Source of the DNA: Kineothrix sp. MB12-C1
Lineage (GTDB): Bacteria; Bacillota; Clostridia; Lachnospirales; Lachnospiraceae
Direction of reading: 5' to 3'
DNA: 64,000 bases
Assembly: GCF_030863805.1 (NCBI RefSeq)
Contig: NZ_CP132957.1
Location: 3,534,001-3,598,000, forward strand
Shown: piece by piece, positions 1-9,575 of the stretch
Numbering within the stretch: the stretch's first letter is position 1
Layout of the letters: every line of letters starts with the position of its first letter
Notes under the pieces: model-generated
The model's input: the letters and a program-made list of their open reading frames with translations, nothing else
What the model was told of the DNA's origin: nothing
The model's database searches: none
Made by a program: the position numbers and the translations under genes

Positions 1-2268
1 AGCCAGAATGTGACTATCCCTATTGGCGGCATGACCTGTGCAGCTTGTGCTAATAGGGTGCAGAAGGCGATCGGGAAGTTGGAAGGAGTGGAGGAGGTTT
101 CGGTGAACTTCGCTACTGAGAAGGCTACCGTATCTTATCTTCCGCAAAGTGTAAGGCTTTCAACGATTAAAGCGACAATAGAGAAGGCAGGATATCAAGC
201 TCTTGAGGTAAACAAAGAGGATGCAGCAGACGAGGATAGAATTCGCAAACAGAAGGAAGTCCGTACTCTTTGGACTAAGTTTATCATTTCAGCTATTTTT
301 TCCGTTCCGCTATTATATATAGCGATGGCTCCTATGATTCAGATAATACGGCTGCCGTTCCCGGAAGGATTAGATCCTATGCAGTTTCCTCTTCGTTTTG
401 CGGTAACACAGATTTTATTGGTAGCCCCTGTTGTCGGAGTCGGATATAAGTTCTATACGATCGGTTTTAAGGCTCTTTGGCAAAGAAGTCCCAATATGGA
501 TTCATTGATTGCAATTGGAACGACGGCGGCGGGAATCTATAGTGCCTATAATGTGTTCCTGATCGCAAAAGGAAATTTCCATGCGGGAGAAGCACTGTAT
601 TTTGAGACTGCCGGCGTTATTATTACGTTAATCCTTTTAGGAAAGTCTCTGGAAGCAGTTTCCAAGGGACGTACCAGCGAAGCGATTAAAAAATTGATGG
701 GGCTCGCACCCAAAACAGCGATTGTCATTCAAAATGGGGAAGAGAAGGAAATTCCTATTGGAGAAGTGGAAGTTGGCGATATTATTGTAGTGAGGCCGGG
801 GGCTAAGATTCCGGTAGACGGTACGGTGGTAGAAGGGAATACATCCATTGATGAATCTATGTTGACCGGGGAGAGTATGCCGGTAGATAAGAAGTCTGGC
901 GATGCTGTCTATGCTGCTTCCATCAATACAACGGGAACTGTTCGTTTCCGGGCGGAAAAAGTTGGCGGTAATACTGTACTTGCACAGATTATCAAATTGG
1001 TGGAGGATGCACAGGGATCCAAAGCACCCATTGCTCAGATGGCAGACATCGTATCCGGTTACTTCGTGCCTGTAGTTTGTGTGATTGCATTATTGGCCGG
1101 TATTGCATGGTTTATTGGAACTGGAGGAGATTTGAAGTTTGCACTGACTATCTTCATATCGGTCCTTGTTATTGCCTGTCCTTGTGCTCTTGGTCTGGCA
1201 ACTCCTACAGCGATTATGGTAGGTACGGGTAAGGGCGCCGAGAATGGAATCCTTATTAAAGGCGGCGAAGCTTTAGAAGTTACGCATAAGATCAATACGA
1301 TTGTTTTCGATAAAACAGGTACCATTACAGAAGGAAAGCCAACGGTAACGGATGTGCTTGCCGTGGGAGGAATTGATGCCGATAAACTTCTGCAGATTAC
1401 AGCTTCAGCGGAAAACGGCTCGGAACATCCTCTTGGTCAGGCAATTGTTGTAGGTGCGAAAGAGAAGGGAATGGATCTTCTTAAAGTGGATGATTTTATT
1501 TCTATCACAGGACGAGGAATCGAAGCACAGATCAATGGTCAGACAGTGCTGGCAGGTAATCGGAAGTTGATGGAAGAAAGAAAGATAGGAATGGAAGAGT
1601 TGGAAGAGGCTTCAGATCGTCTGGCAGAAGAAGGAAAGACCCCTATGTATATTGCTATAGATGGTGGATTGTCCGGTATTATCGCGGTGGCAGACGTGGT
1701 GAAGCAAAGCAGTAAAATGGCCATCGAAAGCCTTCATAAAATGGGTATCGAGGTGGCGATGATCACAGGTGATAACAAGAAGACAGCATCAGCTATTGCC
1801 CGTCAAGTGGGTATTGACCGCGTACTTGCCGAGGTACTCCCGCAGGATAAATCTAATGAGGTAAAGAAACTTCAGGATATGGGAAAGAAAGTAGCTATGG
1901 TAGGAGACGGTATCAATGATGCACCTGCCTTGGCACAGGCAGATATCGGTATTGCGATTGGATCGGGTACGGATGTGGCGATGGAGAGTGCGGATATTGT
2001 TCTGATGCGCTCCGACTTGATGGATGTTCCTACGGCGATTCATTTGAGCAAGAAGACGATATTGAATATTAAAGAGAATCTCTTCTGGGCTTTTGGTTAC
2101 AATGTAATCGGGATTCCTATAGCAGCAGGCTTGCTTTATCTGTTCGATGGGCCACTGCTTAACCCGATGTTTGCGGCAGCGGCAATGAGCTTAAGCTCCG
2201 TATCCGTACTGACGAATGCGCTTCGTTTGAAGCGGTTTAAGCCTGTTACAGTGAAAACGGAGGTATAG
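1..2268 (+). CDS. copA: Copper-exporting P1B-type ATPase, 5' end outside the window
   Basis: Integral-membrane heavy-metal ATPase that exports Cu(I) from the cytoplasm. Counting from the GTG at 10: an N-terminal heavy-metal-binding domain with the CxxC motif at residues 10-13, the CPC metal site in a membrane helix at about 390-392, the phosphorylation motif DKTG at D434, and the GDGIND hinge motif near the C-terminus. The frame is open to base 1, so the GTG at 10 is probably internal and a few N-terminal residues lie upstream. Only one metal-binding domain is visible. The CPC motif and the downstream copZ support copper over zinc or cadmium. It leads a tight cluster with the next two genes; its promoter is not in the window. 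Confidence 0.95.
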   Translation, partial: SQNVTIPIGGMTCAACANRVQKAIGKLEGVEEVSVNFATEKATVSYLPQSVRLSTIKATIEKAGYQALEVNKEDAADEDRIRKQKEVRTLWTKFIISAIFSVPLLYIAMAPMIQIIRLPFPEGLDPMQFPLRFAVTQILLVAPVVGVGYKFYTIGFKALWQRSPNMDSLIAIGTTAAGIYSAYNVFLIAKGNFHAGEALYFETAGVIITLILLGKSLEAVSKGRTSEAIKKLMGLAPKTAIVIQNGEEKEIPIGEVEVGDIIVVRPGAKIPVDGTVVEGNTSIDESMLTGESMPVDKKSGDAVYAASINTTGTVRFRAEKVGGNTVLAQIIKLVEDAQGSKAPIAQMADIVSGYFVPVVCVIALLAGIAWFIGTGGDLKFALTIFISVLVIACPCALGLATPTAIMVGTGKGAENGILIKGGEALEVTHKINTIVFDKTGTITEGKPTVTDVLAVGGIDADKLLQITASAENGSEHPLGQAIVVGAKEKGMDLLKVDDFISITGRGIEAQINGQTVLAGNRKLMEERKIGMEELEEASDRLAEEGKTPMYIAIDGGLSGIIAVADVVKQSSKMAIESLHKMGIEVAMITGDNKKTASAIARQVGIDRVLAEVLPQDKSNEVKKLQDMGKKVAMVGDGINDAPALAQADIGIAIGSGTDVAMESADIVLMRSDLMDVPTAIHLSKKTILNIKENLFWAFGYNVIGIPIAAGLLYLFDGPLLNPMFAAAAMSLSSVSVLTNALRLKRFKPVTVKTEV

Positions 2269-2270
2269 TT

Positions 2271-3014
2271 ATGAATGAAAAAATAAAAGAAACCTTGAAA
2301 GAAGATAAAAAAGTTATAATAGGAGCAGGTGTGGCAACGCTTGTCGTTGTCGTGTTCCTCCTTATTCTGTTACAAATGACAGGCGGCAATCTGGATGTAA
2401 TAGGAACGGGCTCGATCACTTCCTTTGATACCATTTTACAAACAGCTTCCGAGCATGTTACTATGGACGAAGAAAATGCCGGATGGAGCCTGGAAGCGCC
2501 GGATGGTACTGTGGACTTCGTATGGAGTAGTCTGGAAGGGGAAGCTCCTGTCTATGATATGATGCTTGCATTTGATGCGCGACCTTTTATCGATGCGGGC
2601 ATGGATATAGGGATGCTGCCTGACGATTACATTGTAAAAGATGGAAAAATATTGATTGGTACCGCATTTGAGAAAGGGACAGCTGGAAAAAACGCTTTGA
2701 CTCCGCGCTCATCTTATGAATGGATTGTGGAAAATCATAGAAGTGTTGTTAATTATCATTCCTCCCTCGATCACTACGGTGTGAAGCTGGGACATGGTAA
2801 TATGTTCGAATGGGCAAAGGATATGGAAAAAAATACGGTGAACGGAGAAGCTCAGGATAAGGATATCGTCTTTGTTTTGAATCCTGAACCGCTCATAGAA
2901 GCCGGTGTTTCGCCCGAAAGCATAGAAGGATGGCTGTATGCGCCTGTGTTGATGGAAGGACACGGAAAAACGGTGGAAGAATACAAGCTGCTGAAGCCGT
3001 TCAATATCAATTAA
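2271..3014 (+). CDS. Membrane-anchored protein of unknown function in the copper cluster
   Basis: 247 residues that I cannot assign to a family. Residues about 19-36 form one hydrophobic helix, preceded by a lysine-rich start, so the protein is probably anchored with the bulk outside the cytoplasm. The remainder is acidic and soluble-looking, with no cysteine pair or His-Met cluster that would mark a metal carrier. The ATG lies two bases after the copA stop and uses a GGAGG site inside the end of copA, so the two are very likely cotranslated. copZ follows after 29 bases. A role in copper handling outside the membrane is inference from position only. Confidence 0.8.
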   Translation: MNEKIKETLKEDKKVIIGAGVATLVVVVFLLILLQMTGGNLDVIGTGSITSFDTILQTASEHVTMDEENAGWSLEAPDGTVDFVWSSLEGEAPVYDMMLAFDARPFIDAGMDIGMLPDDYIVKDGKILIGTAFEKGTAGKNALTPRSSYEWIVENHRSVVNYHSSLDHYGVKLGHGNMFEWAKDMEKNTVNGEAQDKDIVFVLNPEPLIEAGVSPESIEGWLYAPVLMEGHGKTVEEYKLLKPFNIN

Positions 3015-3043
3015 TTATATAAAGAATAAAGGAGAAGAAAAAG

Positions 3044-3253
3044 ATGGAAAAAGTGGTATTAAATGTAGAAGGTATGTCATGTGAACATTGTGTGAAGGCT
3101 GTAAATAATTCAGTGGGTATTCTTCCCGGTGTAGCTAATGTAGCTGTGGATTTGGCTGGTAAGACAGTAACAGTGGAATTTGATTCTGCCAAGGTGTCTG
3201 TGGATAAGATCAAGGAAGAGATAGAAGACCAGGGATATGACGTAGTTGCATAA
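3044..3253 (+). CDS. copZ: Copper chaperone, heavy-metal-associated domain
   Basis: 69-residue ferredoxin-like HMA domain with the metal-binding motif MSCEHC (C13 and C16). It is expected to carry Cu(I) in the cytoplasm and pass it to the N-terminal domain of the upstream CopA. The size is the usual one for stand-alone CopZ. Start ATG is preceded by AAAGGAG. It sits between the unknown copper-cluster protein and the two-component system. Confidence 0.92.
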   Translation: MEKVVLNVEGMSCEHCVKAVNNSVGILPGVANVAVDLAGKTVTVEFDSAKVSVDKIKEEIEDQGYDVVA

Positions 3254-3274
3254 TAACGCATTGGAGTAAAGAAC

Positions 3275-3976
3275 ATGCCTAACGTAAGTAAAAATATATT
3301 GGCAGTGGACGATGAACCTAAGATTCAGGAGGTAGTTTCTGCCCTTTTGGAAAGCAAAGGTTTCCGTGTGTTCACTGCCGAGAGCGGGCAAAAGGCACTC
3401 GAAATATTTCGGGTGGAGAATATTTCTTTGGTGATACTGGACTTAATGCTCCCGGATATTTCAGGAGAAGAAGTCTGCAGAGAAATTCGTAAAAAATCCA
3501 GAGTGCCGATTCTGATGCTCACAGCCAAATCAGAAGAAAATGATTTGCTCTATGGGCTTGGAATCGGTGCAGATGATTATATTATTAAGCCCTTCAGTTT
3601 AAAAGAGTTATATGCCCGCATAGAAGCGATTCTTCGCAGAACACAAAATGATCTTGTTCCCCTCAATGTTCGTAATTCTTTTGGGGGCGGGGATCTTGTT
3701 GTGGATTTTGAGCAGAATTTTTTCCAGAAGACAGGTCAGCCGGTTAGTTTGACCCCTAATGAGATTAAGATTTTATCCGCTCTTATTAAATATCCGGGAA
3801 AAGTGTTTACAAGGGAAGAATTGATAACAATTGCTCTTGGAAGTGAATTTGAGGGCTATGACCGGGCTATCGACAGTCATGTGAAGAATCTGCGGCAGAA
3901 GATAGAAGATGACCCGAAGAAGCCGGTATACATTCTGACGGTTCATGGAATCGGTTATAAATTCAATGGCAAATAG
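3275..3976 (+). CDS. OmpR/PhoB-family response regulator
   Basis: 233 residues. The receiver domain (about 1-120) has the acidic pair D12/D13, phospho-acceptor D56, T83 and K105. The C-terminal half is a winged-helix trans_reg_C domain containing the usual DSHVKNLRQK recognition-helix region and ending at a GYKF motif. It is followed directly by its sensor kinase. Position after copZ suggests it may respond to copper or envelope stress, but no operator is visible to prove that. Confidence 0.93.
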   Translation: MPNVSKNILAVDDEPKIQEVVSALLESKGFRVFTAESGQKALEIFRVENISLVILDLMLPDISGEEVCREIRKKSRVPILMLTAKSEENDLLYGLGIGADDYIIKPFSLKELYARIEAILRRTQNDLVPLNVRNSFGGGDLVVDFEQNFFQKTGQPVSLTPNEIKILSALIKYPGKVFTREELITIALGSEFEGYDRAIDSHVKNLRQKIEDDPKKPVYILTVHGIGYKFNGK

Positions 3977-4001
3977 GTCTATAAGAAAGGTATGGTTGTG
4001 C

Positions 4002-5387
4002 ATGAGGCGAAGCTTAAGAACGCAGTTGACTTTGTCCATACTTTTGATAGTGTTCGTTACGGTGGCGTTAAGCAGTATTCTCTCTAATTGGTTCATCAAT
4101 CGCGGGTTTGAGGATTATGTGGAACGGCAGGAACAGATACGGAGTGAGAAGATTGTAGATGATTTGAGCGAACAGTACAATTCGTTCACAAGAAGCTGGA
4201 ATCAGGATTTCCTCCATACCATCGGAATGTATGCTTTGTATGACAGTTATATTTTAAAAGTATACGATGTGGATGGTGTTATGATATGGGATGCTGAGAA
4301 CCATGATATGACCAAATGTTGGCAGGTTATGGATGAGATTTCAGCCCGTATGGAAAAACTGAAACGAGATGGTGGTTTTGTATCTCATGTCTATGATATC
4401 GAACAGTCAGGAGTAAAGGTGGGAAGTGTATCCATCACATATTATGGGCCTTATTTTTTCAATGAAAATGACTTTCGTTTTATCAAAACATTGAATACGG
4501 TACTTTTGGTAGTCGGCGCGGCTGCGGGTGGGATATCCGTTGTTGTAGGCGGCTTATTGGCGCGCAGAATAGCAAGACCGGTGACGAAGACTGCTTACAT
4601 TGCCAAGCAAATATCAGAGGGAAATTATAATATTCGTTTTGAAAGCGAGACCAATACAAGGGAATTAAATGATTTGGTTTCCGCTATCAATGATTTGGCA
4701 GGTGCGTTAAGTGAGCAAGAGAATCTCCGTAAGCAATTGACAACCAATATGGCTCATGAATTGCGGACGCCATTGACTGCAGTCAGTTCTCATCTGGAAG
4801 CGATGATTGAAGGTGTGTGGGAGATTACGCCTGAACGTATTGCAAGCTGTCATGAAGAGGTGCTGCGCCTAGGGAATTTAGTGGCAGATTTGGAACGCCT
4901 TGCAAAAGTGGAAGCTGATAATCTGAATCTTAATTTGGCGGAAAATGATTTGATGGAAGTTGCCCGCATAGCTTATGATTCTTTGGAAGCGGAAGCGGTC
5001 AAAAAGAACCTGTCGATGCAGATAACAGGAGAACATTCTTATTTAAAGATCGATAGAGAACGGATGATACAAGTAGCTATTAATCTGGTGTCTAACGCTG
5101 TTAAATATACGCCGGAAGGCGGAATTATTCATATAGAAGTAAAGGATGATGATAAGCGCAGCCTTCTTCTTATAAAAGATAGCGGAATCGGAATTCCGGA
5201 GAAGGAACTTCCCCTTATCTTCGAACGTTTTTACAGAACGGATAAATCCAGGAACCGCAAGACCGGTGGTGCCGGAATCGGTCTTACCATTGTAAAGTCC
5301 ATTGTTTCTGCCCATAGTGGAAATATAGAGGTAGAGAGTGAAACGGACAAGGGAAGCCTTTTCACAGTATCTATTCCTAAAAGCTAA
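4002..5387 (+). CDS. Membrane sensor histidine kinase
   Basis: 461 residues from the chosen ATG. A longer frame opens at 3945 inside the regulator gene, but the ATG at 4002 follows an AAGAAAGG element and starts directly before the first membrane helix. Two membrane helices (about 8-28 and 165-185) bracket an extracytoplasmic sensor of about 130 residues, followed by a HAMP linker, the HisKA box with H252 in MAHELRTPL, and an HATPase_c domain with the GIGIP and GGAGIGL nucleotide-binding motifs. It is the partner of the regulator immediately upstream. The sensor domain shows no recognisable ligand motif. Confidence 0.92.
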   Translation: MRRSLRTQLTLSILLIVFVTVALSSILSNWFINRGFEDYVERQEQIRSEKIVDDLSEQYNSFTRSWNQDFLHTIGMYALYDSYILKVYDVDGVMIWDAENHDMTKCWQVMDEISARMEKLKRDGGFVSHVYDIEQSGVKVGSVSITYYGPYFFNENDFRFIKTLNTVLLVVGAAAGGISVVVGGLLARRIARPVTKTAYIAKQISEGNYNIRFESETNTRELNDLVSAINDLAGALSEQENLRKQLTTNMAHELRTPLTAVSSHLEAMIEGVWEITPERIASCHEEVLRLGNLVADLERLAKVEADNLNLNLAENDLMEVARIAYDSLEAEAVKKNLSMQITGEHSYLKIDRERMIQVAINLVSNAVKYTPEGGIIHIEVKDDDKRSLLLIKDSGIGIPEKELPLIFERFYRTDKSRNRKTGGAGIGLTIVKSIVSAHSGNIEVESETDKGSLFTVSIPKS

Positions 5388-5390
5388 TTG

Positions 5391-5427
5391 AAGACCTGTC
5401 CGCAGAATTCGCGGGCAGGTCTTTCAT
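5391..5427 (+). terminator. Intrinsic terminator after the copper/two-component cluster
   Basis: A 13-base arm at 5391-5403 pairs with 5411-5423 (one G-T pair) around a 7-base loop. The T-tail is weak (CTTTCAT). It lies between the histidine kinase and the convergent RidA-like gene and may work in both directions. Confidence 0.7.
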
Positions 5428-5439
5428 ATATTAGAAATT

Positions 5440-5802
5440 TCAAATACAATTAGGCTTATATGCAATTCCGTCCATTTGGCACAGGCAAGTTTCCCCGATG
5501 AATTCGGTCACCACTGTCATTCTGGCAGGCGCACCATTTTTAAAGTATTCCCTGAAGACATCAGCCCCCTTACGAAAATCAGCAACATTTTTGATATAGA
5601 AATTTAATTGAACAACATCGTCAAGCGTGGCTCCTGCTGTCTCCAATGTATGGGCCATACTTTCTATGGTGGATCTCGTCTGATATACGATATCATCGAC
5701 CTCTTGTCCGCCGCCGTGATGTGCCAGAAAAATATAATCCCCTGCAATAACGCAAGATGAACAGGTGTCGTCGCCACAGTGCGTTGGCATTTTGATTGTC
5801 AT
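5440..5802 (-). CDS. RidA/YjgF-family protein, cysteine-rich variant
   Basis: 120 residues, normal for the RidA family of trimeric enamine/imine deaminases that clear reactive 2-aminoacrylate-type intermediates. The family arginine is present (R94 in ARMTVV), and the C-terminal GETC motif matches the acidic end of the fold. Odd: six cysteines, C9, C14 and C17 near the start and C106, C108 and C119 near the end; typical RidA proteins have very few. The ATG has a strong GGGGGGAAGG ribosome binding site. It is divergent from the amino acid transporter. Deaminase activity is inferred from the family. Confidence 0.82.
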   Translation of the reverse strand: MTIKMPTHCGDDTCSSCVIAGDYIFLAHHGGGQEVDDIVYQTRSTIESMAHTLETAGATLDDVVQLNFYIKNVADFRKGADVFREYFKNGAPARMTVVTEFIGETCLCQMDGIAYKPNCI

Positions 5803-5829
5803 TATCCTTCCCCCCTTAAAATATAAATC

Positions 5830-5858
5830 AGTATATATCTAACGTCTATTTATGATAA
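5830..5858 (-). promoter_or_regulatory. Possible promoter of the RidA-like gene
   Basis: On the minus strand TTATCA is followed after 17 bases by TATACT, about 28 bases before the start codon. The -35 box is weak, so this is tentative. Confidence 0.4.
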
Positions 5859-5954
5859 AAATCTTTTAATAAGAAAATTGTAACATACACGTAAAGATGT
5901 TTCTATGAAAATTGTAAATTTTTTAGAATAAGATTAATAGAATTAAAAAAATGA

Positions 5955-5983
5955 TTGACAATATAAAATATCAATATTATACT
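5955..5983 (+). promoter_or_regulatory. Sigma-A promoter of the amino acid ABC operon
   Basis: TTGACA at 5955-5960, a 17-base spacer and TATACT at 5978-5983. The expected transcription start is about 35-40 bases before the ATG at 6029. The promoter overlaps the start of a longer open frame, which argues against that upstream start. Confidence 0.78.
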
Positions 5984-6028
5984 ATTCCTATAGAATTGAT
6001 AGGAAATAAAACAAAAGGAGAACACTTA

Positions 6029-6706
6029 ATGGATTGGGAATTTATAAACACCCATTTGCCCTTTTATGTGGAGGCTGCTTGGCTGACGATAAGAATTGCG
6101 GCAGTGGGTATTGTTTTGTCCTTTCTAATCGGACTTATCGTAAGCATTATAAAATATCTGAAGCTTCCGATACTGATACAGATTGCTGATTTTTATGTGG
6201 AGCTGTCCAGAAATACCCCTTTGCTTGTGCAACTCTTTTTCCTATATTTTGGCTTACCGAAAATAGGAATCGTCTTAAGTTCGGAAAGCTGTGCGATTAT
6301 TGGTCTGGCGTTCTTAGGAGGCAGTTATATGGCAGAAGCCTTTCGCTCAGGACTTGAAAATGTGGAAAAAATACAAACGTTATCCGGCTTAAGCCTTGGA
6401 TTTACGAAAAGTCAGATATTTCGCCATATCGTGCTTCCTCAGGCAGTGTCCACATCAGTTCCGCTATTTCTGGCTAATGTGATTTTCTTAATAAAAGAAA
6501 CTTCGGTATTCAGTGTAGTAGCATTGGCGGATTTAATGTTCGTTGCAAAAGATTTAATCGGTATTTATTATAAAACGGATGAAGCTCTGTTGATGTTGGT
6601 ATTGGCTTACCTTGTAATTTTACTTCCAATATCCATTGTCGCTTCTTATCTGGAAAGGAGAGTACGTTATGCAGGATTTGGGGATACAGGTACTATTTCA
6701 GGGTAG
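6029..6706 (+). CDS. Polar amino acid ABC transporter permease (first)
   Basis: 225 residues of the HisM/GlnP type with about five membrane helices. The EAA loop region is visible around residues 130-150 (GLSLGFTKSQIFRHIVLPQA). Start chosen at 6029 because AAAGGAG lies ten bases upstream and the longer frame would begin in the promoter. It forms a heterodimer with the next gene and works with the ATPase and the lipoprotein at 8164. The two permease genes overlap by 38 bases. The amino acid transported cannot be read from the sequence. Confidence 0.9.
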   Translation: MDWEFINTHLPFYVEAAWLTIRIAAVGIVLSFLIGLIVSIIKYLKLPILIQIADFYVELSRNTPLLVQLFFLYFGLPKIGIVLSSESCAIIGLAFLGGSYMAEAFRSGLENVEKIQTLSGLSLGFTKSQIFRHIVLPQAVSTSVPLFLANVIFLIKETSVFSVVALADLMFVAKDLIGIYYKTDEALLMLVLAYLVILLPISIVASYLERRVRYAGFGDTGTISG

Positions 6707-7346
6707 GAATTTCATTCGCCTTTGGGAGGGACTGTGGGTAACACTTCAAATTGCATTAATCGCGATGGTGTTTTCCGTACTGCTTGGACTTTTACTGGGA
6801 ATCCTTATGACGACTCCAAGCAGAGTAATTCGTTTCGTAACGAGAACTTACTTAGAGATTGTTAGAATCATGCCGCAGCTCGTCTTACTCTTTCTCGCTT
6901 ATTTCGGTGCGGCAAAGCATCTTGGAATTAATATATCAGGGGAAACTGCAGCCATTATCGTATTTACTTTTTGGGGAACTGCGGAAATGGGGGATTTGGT
7001 GCGTGGCGCCCTTTTAGCAACGCCGAAGCATCAATACGAGAGTTCCGGTGCTTTGGGGATGAATAAACGACAGATTTATCGGCATGTCATTCTGCCCCAG
7101 ACGGTAAGACGCTTGCTTCCGCCGGCAGTAAATCTTTTGACCAGAATGATAAAGACAACATCTCTTGTAGTGCTTATCGGTGTGGTAGAGGTAGTAAAGG
7201 TTGGAAAGCAGATTATCGATGCTTCCCGATATGAAAGACCCGATGCGGCACTTTGGATTTATGGAGTCATATTCATTATGTACTTTATTGTTTGCTTCCC
7301 TTTTTCAAAACTGTCCTTATGGCTTGAGAAAAAATATAATAACTAA
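6669..7346 (+). CDS. Polar amino acid ABC transporter permease (second)
   Basis: 225 residues with several membrane helices and an EAA loop (SSGALGMNKRQIYRHVILPQ). Start ATG at 6669 follows AAAGGAG; a longer frame from 6636 lacks such a site. It overlaps the end of the first permease gene, which indicates translational coupling. Paralogous to the first permease, with the pair forming the channel of one importer. Confidence 0.9.
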   Translation: MQDLGIQVLFQGRNFIRLWEGLWVTLQIALIAMVFSVLLGLLLGILMTTPSRVIRFVTRTYLEIVRIMPQLVLLFLAYFGAAKHLGINISGETAAIIVFTFWGTAEMGDLVRGALLATPKHQYESSGALGMNKRQIYRHVILPQTVRRLLPPAVNLLTRMIKTTSLVVLIGVVEVVKVGKQIIDASRYERPDAALWIYGVIFIMYFIVCFPFSKLSLWLEKKYNN

Positions 7347-7373
7347 TGGGAAGAAGAAAGGTATCGTAAAAAT

Positions 7374-8126
7374 ATGAATGAAGTTTTACAAGTAACACAT
7401 TTAAAAAAATCATATGAAAAAAATGAGCCGGTATTAAAGGATATTAACTTCAAACTGCATAAGGGGGAAGTGGTTGTTATCGTAGGGCCTTCCGGCTGCG
7501 GAAAAAGTACCTTTTTAAGGTGTCTTAATTTATTAGAACCGATTGAAGAGGGCAGTATTGTATTGAACGGGATGCCGATTGACCGAAAGGATAAAAACGT
7601 TCATGAACATAGACAGAAAATAGGCATGGTATTTCAAAGCTACGAGTTATTCCCGCATTTAAGCATTATGGATAATATATTACTGGCTCCTACAAAAGTA
7701 CAGAAAAGAGATCGAAAAGAGTCGCAAAAGGAGGCGGAAGAGCTGTTGGAACGAGTTGGGCTTTTGGATAAGAAGGACGCTTATCCAAGACAATTATCCG
7801 GCGGACAGAAACAGCGTGTTGCTATCGTACGCGCTCTCATTATGCATCCGGAGGTGCTCTTGCTGGATGAGATTACGGCAGCACTGGATCCGGAGATGGT
7901 CAGAGAAGTGCTTCAAGTTGTACTTAAGTTAGCCAAAGACGGAATGACGATGGCGATTGTCACTCATGAAATGGAATTTGCTAAAGCAGTAGCAGACCGA
8001 GTTATCTTTATGGATGAAGGAGTTATCGTGGAAGAAGAAACCACGAAGGAGTTTTTCTCCTATCCGAAATCGGAGCGAGCAAAACAGTTTCTAAATACGT
8101 TTCATTATGAAGCATTGGAAATCTAA
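7374..8126 (+). CDS. Polar amino acid ABC transporter ATP-binding protein
   Basis: 250 residues with Walker [10 protein letters not shown] (38-46), Q-loop at [10 protein letters not shown], signature LSGGQ (141-145), Walker B VLLLDE (161-166) and the switch histidine in IVTHEM. It is a GlnQ-type ATPase that powers the two permeases encoded upstream. The gene lies 27 bases after the second permease and before the binding protein. Confidence 0.94.
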   Translation: MNEVLQVTHLKKSYEKNEPVLKDINFKLHKGEVVVIVGPSGCGKSTFLRCLNLLEPIEEGSIVLNGMPIDRKDKNVHEHRQKIGMVFQSYELFPHLSIMDNILLAPTKVQKRDRKESQKEAEELLERVGLLDKKDAYPRQLSGGQKQRVAIVRALIMHPEVLLLDEITAALDPEMVREVLQVVLKLAKDGMTMAIVTHEMEFAKAVADRVIFMDEGVIVEEETTKEFFSYPKSERAKQFLNTFHYEALEI

Positions 8127-8163
8127 TGAACGTTGGAAATATAAAAAAATGGAGGAGAGAATT

Positions 8164-9096
8164 ATGAAGAAAAAATTATTAACAGCATTACTGGCAACCG
8201 GTTTACTTGTAGGAGTTTTAGCTGGCTGCGGACAAAAACAGGTAGAATCTACAGTCGCAGAGACGGAAACTACACAGGAAGCAGAGACGACAGATACCGC
8301 AGCAGAGGATGAAAAAGCAGCATCTGCGACAGCACAGGCAAGGACTCTCGAGGACATTAAAGCGGATGGAAAATTGGTAATCGGTGTATTCAGCGATAAG
8401 AACCCCTTCGGCTATGTAGATGCTAACGGAGATGTACAGGGCTATGACGTATATTTCGCAAAACGTCTGGCACAAGACTTATTGGGAAGTGAAGATGCGG
8501 TAGAATTCGTATTTGTGGAAGCTGCCAGCCGCGTGGAATACTTAAAGTCCGCAAAGGTGGATATTATTCTGGCTAACTTTACAGTGACTGAGGAACGCAG
8601 TGAGCAGGTAGATTTCGCACTGCCTTATATGAAGGTAGCTCTTGGTGTTGTTTCTCCTGAAAGTGCCCTGATTACTGATGTGGAAGGGTTAAATGGAAAG
8701 ACTCTTATCGTGGTAAAGGGAACGACGGCAGAAACTTATTTCCAGGATAATCATCCGGAAGTTACATTGCTTAAGTTCGACGAATACCAGGAAGCATATG
8801 ATGCGTTGGCAGATGGAAGAGGAGATGCATTCTCTACGGATAATACAGAAGTATTGGCTTGGGCAATACAGAACAAAGGATTTGCAGTAGGTATTGAGTC
8901 CATCGGTAACCTGGACACAATTGCGCCAGCAGTACAAAAAGGAAATACAGAACTTCTCGATTGGATTAATGAGGAAATTAAGGCTCTGGGAGAAGAACAG
9001 TTCTTCCATGCTAATTTTGAAGAGACATTAAAACCTGTTTACGGGGATAATGTGGAGGCGGATAACCTTGTAGTAGAAGGCGGAATTGTAGAGTAG
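8164..9096 (+). CDS. Amino acid-binding lipoprotein of the ABC importer
   Basis: 310 residues from the ATG at 8164, which has a GGAGGAG site eight bases upstream; a longer frame from 8107 overlaps the ATPase gene. Signal peptide with lipobox LAGC (C22), an acidic threonine-rich linker to about residue 60, then a family 3 solute-binding domain (SBP_bac_3). The pattern GVFSDKNPFGY and later DFALPYMKVALGV resembles PEB1/GltI-type polar amino acid receptors. It captures the ligand outside the membrane. The ligand identity is not decided by the sequence. Confidence 0.9.
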   Translation: MKKKLLTALLATGLLVGVLAGCGQKQVESTVAETETTQEAETTDTAAEDEKAASATAQARTLEDIKADGKLVIGVFSDKNPFGYVDANGDVQGYDVYFAKRLAQDLLGSEDAVEFVFVEAASRVEYLKSAKVDIILANFTVTEERSEQVDFALPYMKVALGVVSPESALITDVEGLNGKTLIVVKGTTAETYFQDNHPEVTLLKFDEYQEAYDALADGRGDAFSTDNTEVLAWAIQNKGFAVGIESIGNLDTIAPAVQKGNTELLDWINEEIKALGEEQFFHANFEETLKPVYGDNVEADNLVVEGGIVE

Positions 9097-9362
9097 TTAA
9101 AGGAATTGTATAGTGTCCTTTTAGGTTAGTGGTGTTTATCACGTTGTAAGTTGTGAAGAAATAGTAGGTGATTATAATTCTAACAGCAGCATGTGTTAGG
9201 TATAAATTGAAACTATTGACTCTTTGTATATATTTATTGTTTTTCTGAATAAAAAGTTGTGCAATTTTAATTTGTTTTATATTTTCCTATCATATTTTAT
9301 TTATAAAATGCTTTTTATAATGATGGATTTTCAATATTTTTGATATTTTTCTACAAAAACTA
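9097..9362. other. Non-coding AT-rich gap before the bgl promoter
   Basis: 266 bases, very AT-rich, without a credible open frame, a clear terminator or an RNA gene. No cre-like catabolite operator was recognised by eye. Confidence 0.5.
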
Positions 9363-9391
9363 TTGACAATTGTAAGATCAATCATTATTAT
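9363..9391 (+). promoter_or_regulatory. Sigma-A promoter of the beta-glucoside operon
   Basis: TTGACA at 9363-9368, a 17-base spacer, and TATTAT at 9386-9391. The predicted start of transcription near 9398 puts the antiterminator target at the very 5' end of the transcript. Confidence 0.8.
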
Positions 9392-9401
9392 GAATGTAAA
9401 T

Positions 9402-9440
9402 TAGGTTTGTTACTCAAGGTTCTTCGAGGCTTGTCCTAAA
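9402..9440 (+). promoter_or_regulatory. Ribonucleic antiterminator (RAT) site for the LicT-type protein
   Basis: The segment carries the RAT hallmarks GGTTTGTTACT in the 5' half and AGGC with following CCTAAA in the 3' half. When bound by the protein encoded just downstream, the RAT hairpin would prevent formation of the overlapping terminator, since both use bases 9433-9440. Recognised by similarity to BglG/LicT targets; binding is inference. Confidence 0.72.
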
Positions 9441-9488
9441 ACGATTGCAGTTTTGCAATGTTTTGGCTTGCTTTGGAGGACTTTTTTT
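9433..9488 (+). terminator. Conditional terminator in the bgl leader
   Basis: GTCCT at 9433-9437 pairs with AGGAC at 9477-9481, enclosing an inner hairpin made by ATTGCA and TGCAAT, and is followed by seven T residues (9482-9488). Its 5' arm is the 3' part of the RAT site, the classical arrangement of a transcription-antitermination switch. Confidence 0.72.
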
Positions 9489-9575
9489 ATTTGAAAATAT
9501 TATATTTAACTTTTTAATGATGTTAGGCGGAATGGTTTTGCGATAAAGATTTATATAAGAAAGGGTCATTACTAT

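Noticed and set aside
5951-6028. Longer start of the first amino acid permease
   Set aside because: It overlaps the -35/-10 promoter elements and has no ribosome binding site; the ATG at 6029 has AAAGGAG.
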